A stretch of DNA of 64,000 bases from Culex pipiens pallens (Eukaryota; Arthropoda; Insecta; Diptera; Culicidae): assembly GCF_016801865.2 (NCBI RefSeq), contig NC_068937.1:11899605-11963604 (forward strand). The letters are read 5' to 3'. Positions 30,194 through 40,780 of this stretch are shown one piece after another (the stretch's first letter is position 1; each line of letters opens with the position of its first letter). A program made the position numbers and the translations under genes. Below the pieces are notes generated by a model that saw only the letters and a program-made list of their open reading frames with translations, was not told the origin of the DNA and did no database searches.

Positions 30194-31068
30194 TCAAAAA
30201 AATTCGGAAAATTCATTACGATACTCTTGAACACGGTTCATGTGATACTCAAACTTGAACACACAGTTTGGCAGCCGTTTCTTCGCCGTTTCAATGCTTT
30301 CCTCGGAAAATTGAGTTGACCCCCTGAGTCGCAGTGACAATAATGCCGGAAATAGATTCACGATTTCAAGTAGATACTCTTCGTCAAACTGGGCCTCGAT
30401 GGCCAATGACGTTATGTGGTCAAGTTGAAAATGTTGCCCAAGATGGCGGATGCGGAACTCTAGACAGGTCAAATCAAGTGCACGAAGTTTTGGAAACATT
30501 TCGACGTCTTGAAGCAGGGTGGATTCTAATGGGAACTGAAACGAATAATTTGAGAATTGAGTTATAAAGTATTCATGTCGAGCTTAGAACTCACCTTAGT
30601 TTTAATTTTCAAGTGCCCTAGATTTGAAAAGTTTGAGAATCTCATTAGTTCTATGCTTCTTGAACCAATCAAGCAGTGTTTAACGTAGAGACTCTCCAAA
30701 GCTGGGAATGAAACACGAATGAATCGATCGAAATGAGAGTGATCCAAAAACGTCAGATATTCGAGAGTGAGCTCTCGTATCTTAGGAAATGCATTGTCAG
30801 TGTCCTCAACATCAAAAATTGAAAAATGGGCATTCCTGTTCTGAATAGGAAATAATTAATCGTTGTAATCATGTCGAAATGTATTTCTAAATCTTACCAT
30901 CACACTTTCAGCCTCCAGACGAAAAAGAACCAAACTCTCTAAGTTGTTTGCAAATCGAGCTGACATTTCCGGGCTAAGCCAGCGAGCCGGTATTTCAAGG
31001 TGTTTGTAAGGTCGCTCGCTCGCCAGCAGTGAGCTGTATTCGGATGCAAGCTGCGACGTCTGTATTAC

Positions 31069-33254
31069 CAAGGGGTTTCCAGCATCGTGTCAGACTGGTC
31101 ACTAATCCGGAATTACTTGGAATTTGAGCAAGTAATTCTGTAATTCCGGATTTACTGAGTAATTCCAGAGTAATCCTGGTAATTCCTAATAATCCCAGTA
31201 ATCCTGGTAATTCCATGATTCTTGTTTGTGAAAACAAACTTCAGAAAATAATAAAATAATAAAAAATAACTGTTAAAAAGATAATTTCGATAAACCTTTT
31301 ATAATTCTATTTATTGCCTATTAATTTTCATGTATGAAACCAAAGTTACAGCTAGTACGGGATCATTCGGATTTTGAGTAAGTAATTCAGTAATTCCAGA
31401 ATTACTCCGCAATTCTGCAGCAATTCCTGTAATTCTGGAATTACCTGGTAATTCCGTAGTAATTCGAGTAATTCCATAGTTACTCAGTAATTCGTGTATT
31501 TCCCATTAACTCAAGTAACTACTAGTAATTCTTTAAAGGTTAAAACGGCAGAATGCATTTTGCTTTTCCTTGATGCTTTTTATGGTTGTAAGAAGTACAG
31601 AGCGGATTCGAAATGTACGCCAATTTGGATGCTCTCTAATTCAAATGTATTCGGATGAAAAACACTCAAACGTCAAAATCAGATGTCAAACTGTCGTTGA
31701 TGTTTACCACATTATTCGATGATTTCCAAGTAGGGCGTCCAATTTTCCCGGGTTTTGAGTTTACCGGAAAACGGAAAAAATATATTTTTTATCCCGGGAA
31801 ATTTTTGAAAACGTCGTAAAATCTATGTTTTCTTTATATTAGTTATGTTTTTAAAATCAAACTACTAGCTCAATACTATTAAAATCAATCTAAACAGGGA
31901 TAGCACTTTTAGATAGTTTTGAAGATTTTTTTTGTTCTTTGTTGTGCTTTGAATTTTAAATGCAATCAAACGCCAAAATCAGTTTTCAAAATGATGTTGA
32001 TATTTACCCACTTGTTCGAGGATTTCCAAGCAGGACGTCTAATTTTCCTAGGTTTTGAGTTTCCCGGAAAACGGGAAAAATATTTATTTATTCCCGGAAA
32101 GTTTTTAGTTTTTGAAAAAGTAATAAAATCTATGTTTTCTTTATATTTGTTATGTTTTTCAAGCTTTAAATTTATAGAATTAGCTCAATACTATTAATAT
32201 CAATCTAAACAAGGATAGCAGTTTTTAGATAGCTTAACATTCCAACGCCCAAGCTCCAAAAAAGTTGGAACGGTAACTTCAACTCGCTGGTTCTCGGGCA
32301 TAACTCAACCAATCAAGATGATTCTTCTTTCCAGTGATTTGTAAGAATTTCTAGATGATCCTAAAATTGTGCAGAACTTAATTCGATCAAATCTGTAATT
32401 TTTGCGATCAAAAACATCGTTCCAACTTTTTTTTTCGCATGTAAAAAAAAATCGCCAAAAATTCCGCGGCGGCAGTCGTTTTAAAAAAGGTAGAACGATG
32501 TTTTTGATCGCAAAAATTACAGATTTGATCGAATTAAGTTCTGCACAATGTTAGGATCATCTAGACATTCTTACAAATCACTGGAAACAAGAATCATCCC
32601 GATTAGTTGAGTAATGCCCGAGAACCAGTGAGTTGAAGTTACTGTTCCTCCTTTTTTGGGAGGCTTGGGCGTCTGTGTAAGTTGGACATGCGTTGGGCGT
32701 TCCAGTGTTAAACAATTTTTTGCTGTTCTCTGTTGTGCTTTGAATTTTATTTGCACCACATTTCTAATTCAAATTAAATAAGTATCTTATAAATATTTAT
32801 TTTTGAAGCTTGAAAATTGGTTTAAGATGTCTAAAAACAAAAATGACAACAAATAAAATGGTACCAATTTATGTAAAATTTTAGAAAAGCTTAAACTTAT
32901 TAATTGTAATACTAATTTAATTTCCAGGCCAAATTATGATTTTTGTTTAATTTCGGAAATTCCCCGTACAACATATAAAAATCCCGGGAATTTTGTGCCG
33001 GAAATTCCCGGGATGGACGTACTATTGCCAAGCACGTAATTTTGTGCATTTGACAGCTGTAATTCGATCCAATTCTCAATATGCTGGAAGCTAGGCAGTA
33101 ATTCCAAGTTATTTTTATAAATTTGAGCAATTCCGCGTGGTTTCTGGAAATCCCAAGTAATTCTGGGAAATCAAAGTAATTCATGACATATTGCCAGTAA
33201 TCCTGGTAATTCCATTTAGACTGGTCAGTAATCCTTGATGCTGGAAACCCCTTG
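31069..33254. mobile_element. 2186-bp non-autonomous hAT element inside the F-box gene
   Basis: Ends CAAGGGGTTTCCAGCATC and its exact complement (18 bp) lie just inside TGTATTAC TSDs at 31061-31068 and 33255-33262. Subterminal parts are rich in GTAATTCC-type words on both sides. The interior holds a ~295-bp tandem duplication (around 31700-31950 and 32000-32230) and a nested element at 32238-32707. No transposase frame is seen. Confidence 0.93.
32238..32707. mobile_element. 470-bp TTAA-flanked foldback nested in the hAT element
   Basis: Flanked by TTAA at 32234-32237 and 32708-32711. Arms of about 200 bp are inverted copies, with AACGCCC in both ends and facing TTTTTGATCG-containing cores around 32400-32520. 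The duplicated segment at about 31905-31960 lacks the insert and gives the empty-site order. The TTAA target suggests the piggyBac group. Confidence 0.82.
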
Positions 33255-33679
33255 TGTATTACCACCACGACATTTTTCCAACGAAACGATTTGTTGTTCC
33301 ATCGATGACAAACCAGTGAGGCTGATTTGCGATCTGGGAGTTTGAGGAAGCTGAAAATGTGGTCCAGAAGCTGGAAAAGAACAATTTTCGGAAAAAAATC
33401 GTAATCGCAATGCGATCCAGAACTCACCTCATCCGGAAGGTCGTCAATTGTGACCGGCTCTGGGGGAACACTTTTTCGTGAGATCATTTTTCTTACTACA
33501 TATATCAGTAGTCCATACGTTCACGGTCACTTGTGCAACGAGACTAAGTGCAGTTTGCCCGAGGTTCATGCCAAAAAGGGGGTTCCCACACGAACGAGTG
33601 TCAAGTTCATTTTGATTGGGTAAGGAAAGATGCTTATGCTGCAATGAACAGGGAATTCTCGGAATATATTTCAATAAGA

Positions 33680-33835
33680 CAGTCCGGACTCGATTATCCG
33701 GAGGCTTGTGAGGGATAATAAAATCACGAACAAAAAAGATATTTTTCATATTTTATTTACTTGCTATTAACATCAAATTCAAGTTCGTGTTTTGGGGTCA
33801 TACTTAAGCTCGACAATCATGAAAATATATTTGGC
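33680..33835 (+). mobile_element. Truncated pogo-like MITE
   Basis: Begins CAGTCCGGACTCGATTATCC and follows the left part of the complete element at 58230-58632, then stops without a right end. It lies about 190 bp upstream of the disrupted F-box gene's start codon. Confidence 0.7.
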
Positions 33836-33857
33836 AACACTTGCAACAAAAATCCCC

Positions 33858-34157
33858 TCATTTGCAGACCGTTCGTGGAGAATCCAATTTCAAAGGTGGT
33901 CCGCATGGTGGTCTAGCCATTCTTTTGTTGTAAACTAGAAAAAAAAATGCATTTTGTAATGACATTTTGGATTTTTGAATTAACTTTTCTTACGATAGCT
34001 AGGAGGCTTAACATCCTGAAATGGTTCAAAACAAGTGTTAGTGTAGTTTGTGTTCCCTAAATTTTATCGGATCATATCTACTTACCGCCGAAAAGGCTCC
34101 AAAGTTTAGCACTACCAAGAGCACAAAAGAAACGATCATCAACAGCGGAAACTTCAT
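33858..34157 (-). CDS. Small secreted peptide A, three exons, 56 residues
   Basis: Exons 34086-34157, 33994-34015 and 33858-33934 with good GT-AG borders join to 56 residues. The first exon is a clear signal peptide (MKFPLLMIVSFVLLVVLNFG...FSA), cut probably at the exon border. The mature part is about 32 residues, basic and proline-rich, with two cysteines 12 residues apart (PPCGPP... TVCK) and a KR pair. The paralogue at 37841-38138 has the same total length, the same exon phases and a 77-nt last exon, which strongly supports the model. It is presumably a secreted effector or accessory peptide; I recognise no family. A TATA-like TTAAATA lies about 36 bp upstream of the ATG. Confidence 0.78.
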
Positions 34158-34480
34158 TTTGAAATGATGAACTCAAGCTGGATTGGCGCCCTATTTAAGC
34201 AAATATTTTTTTATCAAAAAGCAGTGCAGAACAGATTTATTTATTACCATGAAAATTGATTGTTTCAATCTAAAAAAAAGTATGCCTAATGAAGTAAGAC
34301 TAATTAAAAATTACCTCACTTATTCTAGGGTTAAAGTTACCTTAACCTCAACAACCTCAATTATTCACATTTTATCAATAATTTAAGCATGAAAAAAAAA
34401 TCGTCGGAAGAGTTGCAATAAGCACTCATTCTCACCAACAAATTCGCAGCACATTACACATTACGCATAATTACATGAAA
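34158..34480. other. Intergenic stretch upstream of peptide gene A
   Basis: AT-rich DNA holding the presumed promoter of the minus-strand peptide gene (TATA-like TTAAATA near 34192-34198). Confidence 0.45.
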
Positions 34481-35730
34481 ATTTTCACAAAAATACGTAT
34501 TTTTACTGTATTTTTTCCGAAAAAATACTCAAATTTATTGTTTTTTTTTTCTATATGGTTATCAAATGATCAGGATTTTCATACATTTCGAAAGAACACA
34601 AATTTTTGAAAATTCTCAAAATTTTCCAAAACTACGTATTTTCGAAAAATACTACATTTTTCAGTATTTAACAATATGGGTGTCAAATGATGGGACATTT
34701 TTCATACATTTCGATAGCAATAATATTTTTGTGAATTACTCAACATTTTCACAAAACTACGTATATTCGATACAAAAATACTCAAAATTTCAGTATTTCA
34801 CAATATGGGTATCAAATGATCGGAAATTTTTCATACATTTCAATAGCAATAATATTTTTTTATGAAATACTCAAAATTTTCACAAAACTACGTCTTTTTG
34901 AAAAAATACTAAAATTTAGTGTTTTTTTTTAAATTGGGCATAAAATTATTGAGAATTTTTCATACAATTCAATGGATTTTTTTTTGGAAATTACTCAAAA
35001 TTATCACAAAACTACGTACTATTGGAAAATACTAGAAAGTGCAGTTTTTGTTATGTCGGTATCAAATAATCGGATTTAAAAATAACTGAAATTTTGAGTA
35101 TTTTTTGAAAGTTAGTTGTTTTATGAAAATTTTGATTATTTAAAAAAAAAGTTTTATTACTTTTGAAATATATGAAAAAAAGACCGATCATTTGATACCC
35201 ATACAATAAAATACTTGAATTTTAAGTATTTTTTAAAAAAGGAAGCATTGATTTTTTTTATATTTTAAAATGATTTTGTTATTACTTTCGAAATGTATGA
35301 AAAATCCCGATCATTCGATACCCATATTGCATTTTTTTTTAGTATTTTCTTCGAAAATACGTGGTTTTGTAAAAAAAAATAGTATTTCACAAAAAATATT
35401 ATTGCTATCGAAATGCATAATAAATTTCAGGTTTTCTGATATCCATATTGTTAAATACTGAAAATTGAATATTTTTTCGAAAAAAAAACATATTTTTGTG
35501 AAAATTTTTAGTGTTTCACAAAAAATATTATGGAAAATTTTGATCATTTGATACCCATATTATAAAATACTAAAAAAAATAGTATTTTTTTAAAATACGT
35601 AGTTTTGTGATAATTTTGAGTATTTTCAAAAATATGTGTTTTAACTTACGAAATGTTTGAAAAATCCCGATCACTTGTACAAGGGGTACTGTAATAAGTG
35701 ATTTTTTTGGTGTTTTTCCGACAATACGTA

Positions 35731-36199
35731 CACCCAAACGGCGGTCGCATGATTGTGATGCATGGCGGCATGAAAGTATATCAGAATCTGCATGAAAACT
35801 GTCCTCATGCATTTTTGCGATGTAGGGGTATGACATTTTTGCCCGTTACCGACAATTATCGACATTACCGACGGATTTTTGGTTGTATTTCACAAAAAAA
35901 ACTCTTAACAGAACGAGGATTGAACTACCAACTTCTTGGTTGTTGATCCGACACGCTACCACCGCGCCATGGACGCTTGATGAAAAGTGAGTGAATGAGC
36001 ACCAACATATGCTTCTCTTTGAAGTATTGCTCGGGGACGGGCCAGCATTATATGTGTTGGTGAGAACTGCAGATCGCTGAAATGTTTACACGCGGGCAAA
36101 AATGATCTAGGGGCTTGCTGCAAAAACTGTTATAAAATGTGACATTTTCTGTAGTAAAACCACTGTTGCAGATTTTGAGATATATTTTTCCTTTGGGTG
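35731..36199 (-). mobile_element. CACCCAAA-TIR element with internal tRNA-like module, TSD TA
   Basis: Inserted within a repeat unit between TACGTA and TAGTTTTGTG: short ends CACCCAAA and TTTGGGTG, with TA on both sides (35729-35730, 36200-36201). The host unit elsewhere reads TACGTAGTTTTGTG without insert, which supports the borders. Inside, on the minus strand, is a tRNA-like region with A-box, B-box and a following T-run. It is not related by eye to the CACAGC element. Confidence 0.68.
35893..35977 (-). other. tRNA-like Pol III module inside the CACCCAAA element
   Basis: Minus strand: A-box TGGCGCGGTGG (35959-35969), B-box GTTCAATCC (35917-35925), then a T8 run (35893-35901 on plus as A). 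The anticodon arm cannot be folded convincingly, so it is a relic or SINE-like module and not a tRNA gene. Confidence 0.55.
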
Positions 36200-36480
36200 T
36201 AGTTTTGTGAAAAATTTGAGAATTCCACAAAAAATATTACTGCTATCGAAATGTATGAAAAATTTCCGATTATTTGATACCCATAATGTAAAAAGCTTTC
36301 ATTTTTGAGTATTTTACGGAAAATACGTATTTTTATATTTATTTCTAAATGTTTGAAAAATCCCGATCATTTAATACCCGTATATCAAAAACAACAATGT
36401 TTTTTTTTTTTTGTTGAGTTTTTTTTTAGAACCATTTTCAAGATACAGGAAAAATACGTATTTTTGAGAAAAAAAATTCA

Positions 36481-37421
36481 TGTAATTATAATTGCAATAG
36501 ATAGCTGACATAATTCCGAATCCAAAACCACATATTTTTTTAAGTATGGTTGATTTTTCATAGGAGTATACTGCCCATGTTGCATAAATGTCCCATATGC
36601 CAAATCAGCAAGCTGAGAAAAACGCATTTGAAGATTGTCCCACACATAAGACTACGTGTTAAGTTTTCACGAATAAACAGGATTTGCTACTGATTTCTAG
36701 AACAAAGTATTGGATATTGTAGGCTTGAACGATTTTGAACAAAACTGCACCAATAACTCAAAAACGATAAAAATGCCTATGAGACATTTAAGCGATCAGG
36801 GGCAGTATTGGGAACCATTCACAAACCACGTGGACACTTTTTTGGAATTCTCAACCCCTCCCAACCCCTCCAATCATTTGTTTTCAAAATATCGAGGTAT
36901 CGACGGATTTTTTTTTCGCAAAAAAAAAACTTTTCGCCGGACTGTACATTGGTATTTTATGAAAGTTTAAATTTTTTTCAAAGGAGTTCAAACATGCTAA
37001 ATATGATTATAAACAAAGGAAAATGCATTTTAATTGGTTTTCAGTTGATTAAACTTTAATTTTCATTAAAATTTTGAAGTTTTTCGAAAAAATATTTTTT
37101 ATGCCCCCTGATTATTCAGGCCGATTTGAAGGGGGGCGACATAAAAAAAAATATTTGCAACGGCCTAAACCAGCTAGAAGAATAGTTTTCTGTGAACAAT
37201 ACTGATTATGTTTATTTTTATCAAAAGTTGTTCCTATTACTTTTGCAAGCATTTCAAAAAAAAATCTAAAGCCTATTCTCGTCAGACGATAATGCCCTGT
37301 TGTCCACGCAAACTCTATTATCGGTCTATATATATTTTTTCTTTTTTTTTCTGCGAATTCTTGTGGCTGCCAGTTCATGCCATTTAAAAAATGCAGTTAG
37401 TAGTTCTTAACACAAATAGAG
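36481..37421. other. Intergenic stretch with a MITE fragment
   Basis: No gene seen. Around 37095-37165 lies one half of the GGCCGT...AAATATTTTTT MITE family (full copy 9698-9882). Around 36820-36835 is a CACGTGGACAC word like that at the ends of the MITE at 49774-49935. Confidence 0.5.
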
Positions 37422-37610
37422 CTTCCCAATCACGGACGTCAGAATTGAGGTGCACCTCGGTAGATCGCAGCACACTGCATCATAGTATAGCAGGGGTAAG
37501 TACATTGTTTGCGGTAGGTGGTGACAAAAATGGTAAGTACAGTTTTACTGTAAGATCTGTCAATTAACATCTGTCAACTGTCAACTGTCAAATGTTCTAC
37601 TAACATTAGT
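37422..37610 (+). repeat. Spacer repeat of the F-box cluster, copy a
   Basis: Begins TTCCCAATCACGGACGTCAG, contains two GTAAGTAC words and ends in ATCTGTCAACTGTCA-type sequence. Related copies: 38699-38915 (inverted), 40367-40566 and 42025-42219. Confidence 0.75.
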
Positions 37611-37840
37611 TTAAGTGCTTGTGTAATTTTTTTTTTTTGAGAAAAAAATTATTCATCTAATTTAATTTGCATCAAACCTCATTTGATGGGATGAAAATGA
37701 AAAACATTCTGTTCGAAATTCATTTGCTATTTCATTTATTTATTTCCAGCATATGAAAACAATGTGTACTTTATTGCTGTCGGCCGCTGTTGCTACTGTT
37801 CTACTGTTGGCCACTGTTCTAGCATTCAATCTAATGTTGT

Positions 37841-38138
37841 TCATATTGTACGGGGGGGACATCCCCGGAGATTCCCGGGGAGCCTTTCACACGTTTTAAA
37901 AAACCGTTTAGTGAATACTGAAAATAAACCATTAATGTTCATCTATTCATAAGCAACTCTAAGCAACACTTACCGACAGGGGGTCCAGCGATGTCTTCCT
38001 GGAATTTATTAGAAAAAAAAACAGTTACAGTTTTGAATGTTCGCTTTAACTTAAAACAAAAGTACTTACGGTCGAGCAAACATTCAAGTTTAGTGCCAAA
38101 AGCACAATCGAAAAGATGATTAGCAGGGAGAACTTCAT
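37841..38138 (-). CDS. Small secreted peptide B, three exons, 56 residues
   Basis: Exons 38070-38138, 37974-37998 and 37841-37917, GT-AG borders, 56 residues. Exon 1 encodes a signal peptide (MKFSLLIIFSIVLLALN...CST) closely similar to peptide A. The mature part starts EDIAGPP, is basic, and has two cysteines nine residues apart (KTCERLPGNLRGCPP). Its total length, exon phases and 77-nt last exon equal those of peptide A, so the two are tandem paralogues about 4 kb apart in the same orientation. Reading through the second donor would give a 19-residue tail instead; the spliced form is favoured by the match to A. Function unknown, secretion likely. Confidence 0.75.
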
Positions 38139-38184
38139 TTTGAAAGCGATTCTTCAGCATAAATTTATTTTAGTTCATAGGCAC

Positions 38185-38192
38185 TATTTATA
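38185..38192 (-). promoter_or_regulatory. TATA box of secreted peptide gene B
   Basis: TATAAATA on the minus strand, 47-54 bp upstream of the start codon, a fitting distance for a short 5' UTR. Confidence 0.6.
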
Positions 38193-38513
38193 CCAAAATT
38201 TACTTGTTGAAATGCCCTTTTTAATCTGCAAATTAAACTAAGACTAATTGGCGAATCAAAAAAAAAAAATCTGTGACTAAGCAATTTGAAGCTTGCTAAT
38301 TTAACTGATTTTTCATACATTTAAGGGCATTCGTTTCACATTATTTTGTAAATTCAAAAAAAATCTAAAACAATTCGATTCAATACATATCTTAAATTGC
38401 GCTCAAACCTTTTGAGCGAGTCCTGCGGCATGAAATTTATTTATTTTATTATTTCACAATTCCTCACCCTGTACTGTTCAGCCTTGGGCAAACAGTCATG
38501 AAATCCCTTCCAG
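38193..38513. other. Intergenic stretch, no gene seen
   Basis: AT-rich upstream DNA of peptide gene B, ending at the splice-acceptor-like TTCCAG before the solo F-box exon. Confidence 0.5.
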
Positions 38514-38687
38514 ACGCTGCAGCAGATCTTCTCCCACCTCGAGTTCGAAGACTGTCTGACAGCGTCGGAGGTTTGTCACCGCTGGTACGGAACCGCACTC
38601 CGACTGACGGAAATCCGCTTGGACGTCGACTCCCCGAACGAATCTGACCTCGAAACACTCCTAACCAGACCCTATCGACATTTTTAA
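38514..38687 (+). pseudogene. Solo F-box exon, truncated paralogue
   Basis: An acceptor (CCCTTCCAG) precedes 57 codons reading TLQQIFSHLEFEDCLTAS and EVCHRW, very like exon 2 of the gene at 42596-43676, followed by IRLD, DSPNESDLETLL and RPYRHF, then a stop. The spacer repeat copy b begins 11 bp further on. No exon 1 with LPxE and no LRR exons are found nearby. It is a fragment left after duplication, cut by the repeat. Confidence 0.82.
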
Positions 38688-38698
38688 CTACCATAATC

Positions 38699-38915
38699 CT
38701 ATTGTTAGTAAGTGACAGATTTGCCAGTTGACAGATATGTTAGGTGACAGGTCTTACTTATAAAGTACTTACCATATTTATCACAGTTCCTAATACACTT
38801 GTCTTCACCATATTTTACACACTTCACTAGTACTTACCCCGAACAAAGCGAGTTTTCCCATTGCAATCGATGGGAAAACCTCGATTCTGACGTCCGTAAT
38901 TGAGAACATTTTCTT
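38699..38915 (-). repeat. Spacer repeat of the F-box cluster, copy b (inverted)
   Basis: On the minus strand it reads CAATTACGGACGTCAGAATC, then GGGTAAGTACTAGTGAAG and ends CTGTCACTTACTAACAATA, as copy c does. Confidence 0.8.
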
Positions 38916-39098
38916 TGCAAACAAACTAGAATAGTTGGAGGACAGTTTGAGGTTAAGTTATTTCAGGCCGCTGACTGCATGTAGACGCCCTTGTTTCGAT
39001 CACACAAAAGGTGCAGATTGTGTTCGTATTTGGTTAAAGTGGCGTAGTTTGTCTAAAGTAAAGTGTAATTATGTTAGAATAAGTAATAATTTTTATTT

Positions 39099-40182
39099 TT
39101 AGTTCATTTCTTTCAATTCAAACACTTCAAAATGACAATTCGGGATTCGTTTCCTTGCTTCAACGCTATCAACTAAATATTCTACTTTCGCTTCCGCCAC
39201 AAACCGAGTCAGCGCTGGAAACATCTCCACCAATCGTAGCAGATAAACGTCGCCGTAACCAACAGCGACCTCCAAGCTCCGGACTTGACCCAGTCGAGTG
39301 TCCGGATCGATTTGATCCATTTTGCGAAGCTCACTGCAGCGCAGTTTGACGTTTCTAAGTTTGGGAAGCGATTTGAAGTCCTCCAACAGGTGGCAGTCAA
39401 TGATGTGCTAAAAGAATACTCAAATTAGTTTGAGCAAATCGTTTCCTTTGAATTTCTTACTCTCGTATCGATCTCCAACTCCTCCAGCAGGGGCAGATTT
39501 GATAGACGGAACTGGGTGTGAGTGTCAAAAATTCCATCTTCCAGCTTCAAGAAGGCGAGGGCAGGAAATATAACACTGATAAAAGTGTTAAAGTTTGTAA
39601 AGCTGGCATATTCATTATGGTGGGCTCTTATTGCCTTCAAGCTTCTGTAAGGAGGCCCAGAGAGATTGAACTCCTTAGGGAATACATTGTAGCCGATAAT
39701 GAGACACTAAAAATTGCAAAATTATGAAAGTTATGACATAATTGATTAGCAATTTACCTCAAGCCGTTTCAATCTGTACAGATGGTACAAAAAATCTTCC
39801 TCCTCTACGAAGGACATTTCAAAGGTCTCCAAACAGTTGCAATATTTCCCAAACACCTCCGGAGGCAATCCCAGCGTGGACACCCTTAGGTGTCTGTAGT
39901 TGCGCTCACTAGCCATCAGCGTTGAAACGGTACTTTTAAAGCTGGGTGAATCGAGCCGGATGTCGAGCGCAACTAGCCTGATCTGGAACGCGTTGCAGTT
40001 CCAGCGGCGGCAAACCAGTGACGCCGCCAAGCAGTCCTCGTGGTTGAGGAAGCTGAAAATGTGCTGGAGAACCTAAAAGGGCCATGTTTAGGTTAAGGAG
40101 TCCCTCAAATTCAACTTTTTCATACCTCATTTGGTAGATCATCAAACGTCACTTCGTGAAAAGCATTTTGCTCGAAATTCAT
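39099..40182 (-). CDS. F-box/LRR protein, four exons, 308 residues
   Basis: Exons 40126-40182, 39758-40072, 39461-39706 and 39099-39407, all phase 0 with GT-AG borders. Exon 1 (19 residues) ends DDLPNE; exon 2 continues the F-box VLQHIFSFLNHEDCLAASLVCRRW, followed by IRLDS and ASERNYRHLRV. Exons 3 and 4 hold LRR-like strands (FPALAFLKLEDG, NLPLLEELEID, LPKLRNVKLRC, FPALTRFV) and the family end motif RIPNCHFEV. F-box proteins of this build recruit targets to the Skp1-Cul1 ubiquitin ligase. It is the closest structural match of the hAT-disrupted neighbour. An AATAAA (minus) directly follows the stop. Confidence 0.88.
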
Positions 40183-40366
40183 TGACGATATTTTTTGTCA
40201 GAAACACAAAACAAAACATCAACACTATACACAAGTCGTTCGCCGAATAATTCTAAAGAAGTGACTCACAAACATCTGCAACCTTGAGTACCTCTCGCTT
40301 GATTCAAATCAATTCACTCAACCACACGCACACAGTCTAATTACGATCAACTAGTCGTAAGAAAGG
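40183..40366. promoter_or_regulatory. Divergent spacer upstream of the F-box gene
   Basis: Short spacer holding the presumed promoter of the minus-strand gene; no clear TATA box. Confidence 0.35.
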
Positions 40367-40566
40367 ATTCCCAATCACGGACGTCAGAATCGAGGTACCC
40401 AAGTCAACTGATTCGAAAAAAATCGCTTTGAACGGGGTAAGTACTAGTGAAGAGTGTTAAAATAAGTGTATCTGAAGCGGTGTTTAAATTGGTAAGTACT
40501 ACTTAGGATAAGTTCTGTCACCTAACATCTGTCAACTGTCAAATCTGTCACTTACTAACAATAAGC
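40367..40566 (+). repeat. Spacer repeat of the F-box cluster, copy c
   Basis: TTCCCAATCACGGACGTCAG start, GGGTAAGTACTAGTGAAG and GGTAAGTACTACTTAGG inside, TGTCACTTACTAACAATA end. Confidence 0.82.
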
Positions 40567-40650
40567 TAAGTTTAGTTCAGGCATGCTAATTTTTCACGAT
40601 GCACCCAGCTTTTTGTGAATGAATTTGAAAGGAAAACACGTGTCGAAAAA

Positions 40651-40670
40651 CGTAAACAAATGAGTTCACT
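40651..40670 (+). promoter_or_regulatory. Forkhead-like GTAAACAAA motif upstream of F-box gene
   Basis: GTAAACAAATGAGTTCACTC, 130 bp before the start codon. Related words (GTAAACAAAY-GRATTCA) precede the other plus-strand cluster genes at 42421, 43767 and 44228. The forkhead reading of GTAAACA is family knowledge; use here is inferred. Confidence 0.35.
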
Positions 40671-40780
40671 CAAGCACACTCACACTAAGCTGGGAATGCA
40701 ACTCGCAAAAAGATTTGCATCGGTTTGCGTGACAAGCGTTAGTGAGAGAAAGCAACTTGTTTTGATTGAATAATTCTGCA

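Larger units (their letters stand above)
30194..33487 (-). pseudogene. F-box/LRR gene disrupted by a hAT insertion
   Basis: Exons on the minus strand: 33428-33487, 33255-33370 continuing at 30898-31060, 30595-30840 and 30194-30535, with canonical GT-AG introns. Exon 2 is split by the element 31069-33254; leaving out the element and one TSD copy gives an uninterrupted 308-codon frame, the same length as the intact paralogue at 39099-40182, with exon 3 also 246 nt in both. The F-box starts IDDLPDE at the end of exon 1 and continues LLDHIFSFLKLPDRKS in exon 2, then SLVCHRW. LRR-like segments follow (for example PKLRALDLTCLEF). In this family the F-box binds Skp1 and the LRRs bind the ubiquitination target. 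As it stands the product would be truncated within the insertion. No other damage was seen, so the loss is recent or restricted to this haplotype. Confidence 0.85.
34481..36480. repeat. Complex repeat of ~120-bp units in opposite orientations
   Basis: Units contain GGGTATCAAATGATCGG, TTTTTCATACATTTCG, TTTTCACAAAACTACGTA and AAAAATACTCAAA in order. They run forward at about 34500-35080 and inverted at about 35150-35690 and 36190-36480. The later part is split by the TIR element 35731-36199. Divergence between units is high, so the array is old. Confidence 0.75.

Noticed and set aside
32912..33487. 191-codon frame as a separate short F-box protein
   Set aside because: It reads through an intron and into the hAT element; the paralogues show the true exon limits.
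33981..34015. Unspliced tail for secreted peptide A (SYRKKS)
   Set aside because: The same argument: the GTAAG donor and a 77-nt last exon with two cysteines give the better model.
37939..37998. Unspliced tail for secreted peptide B (KCCLELLMNR)
   Set aside because: Requires ignoring a good GTAAGT donor; the spliced model equals its paralogue in length and exon phase.
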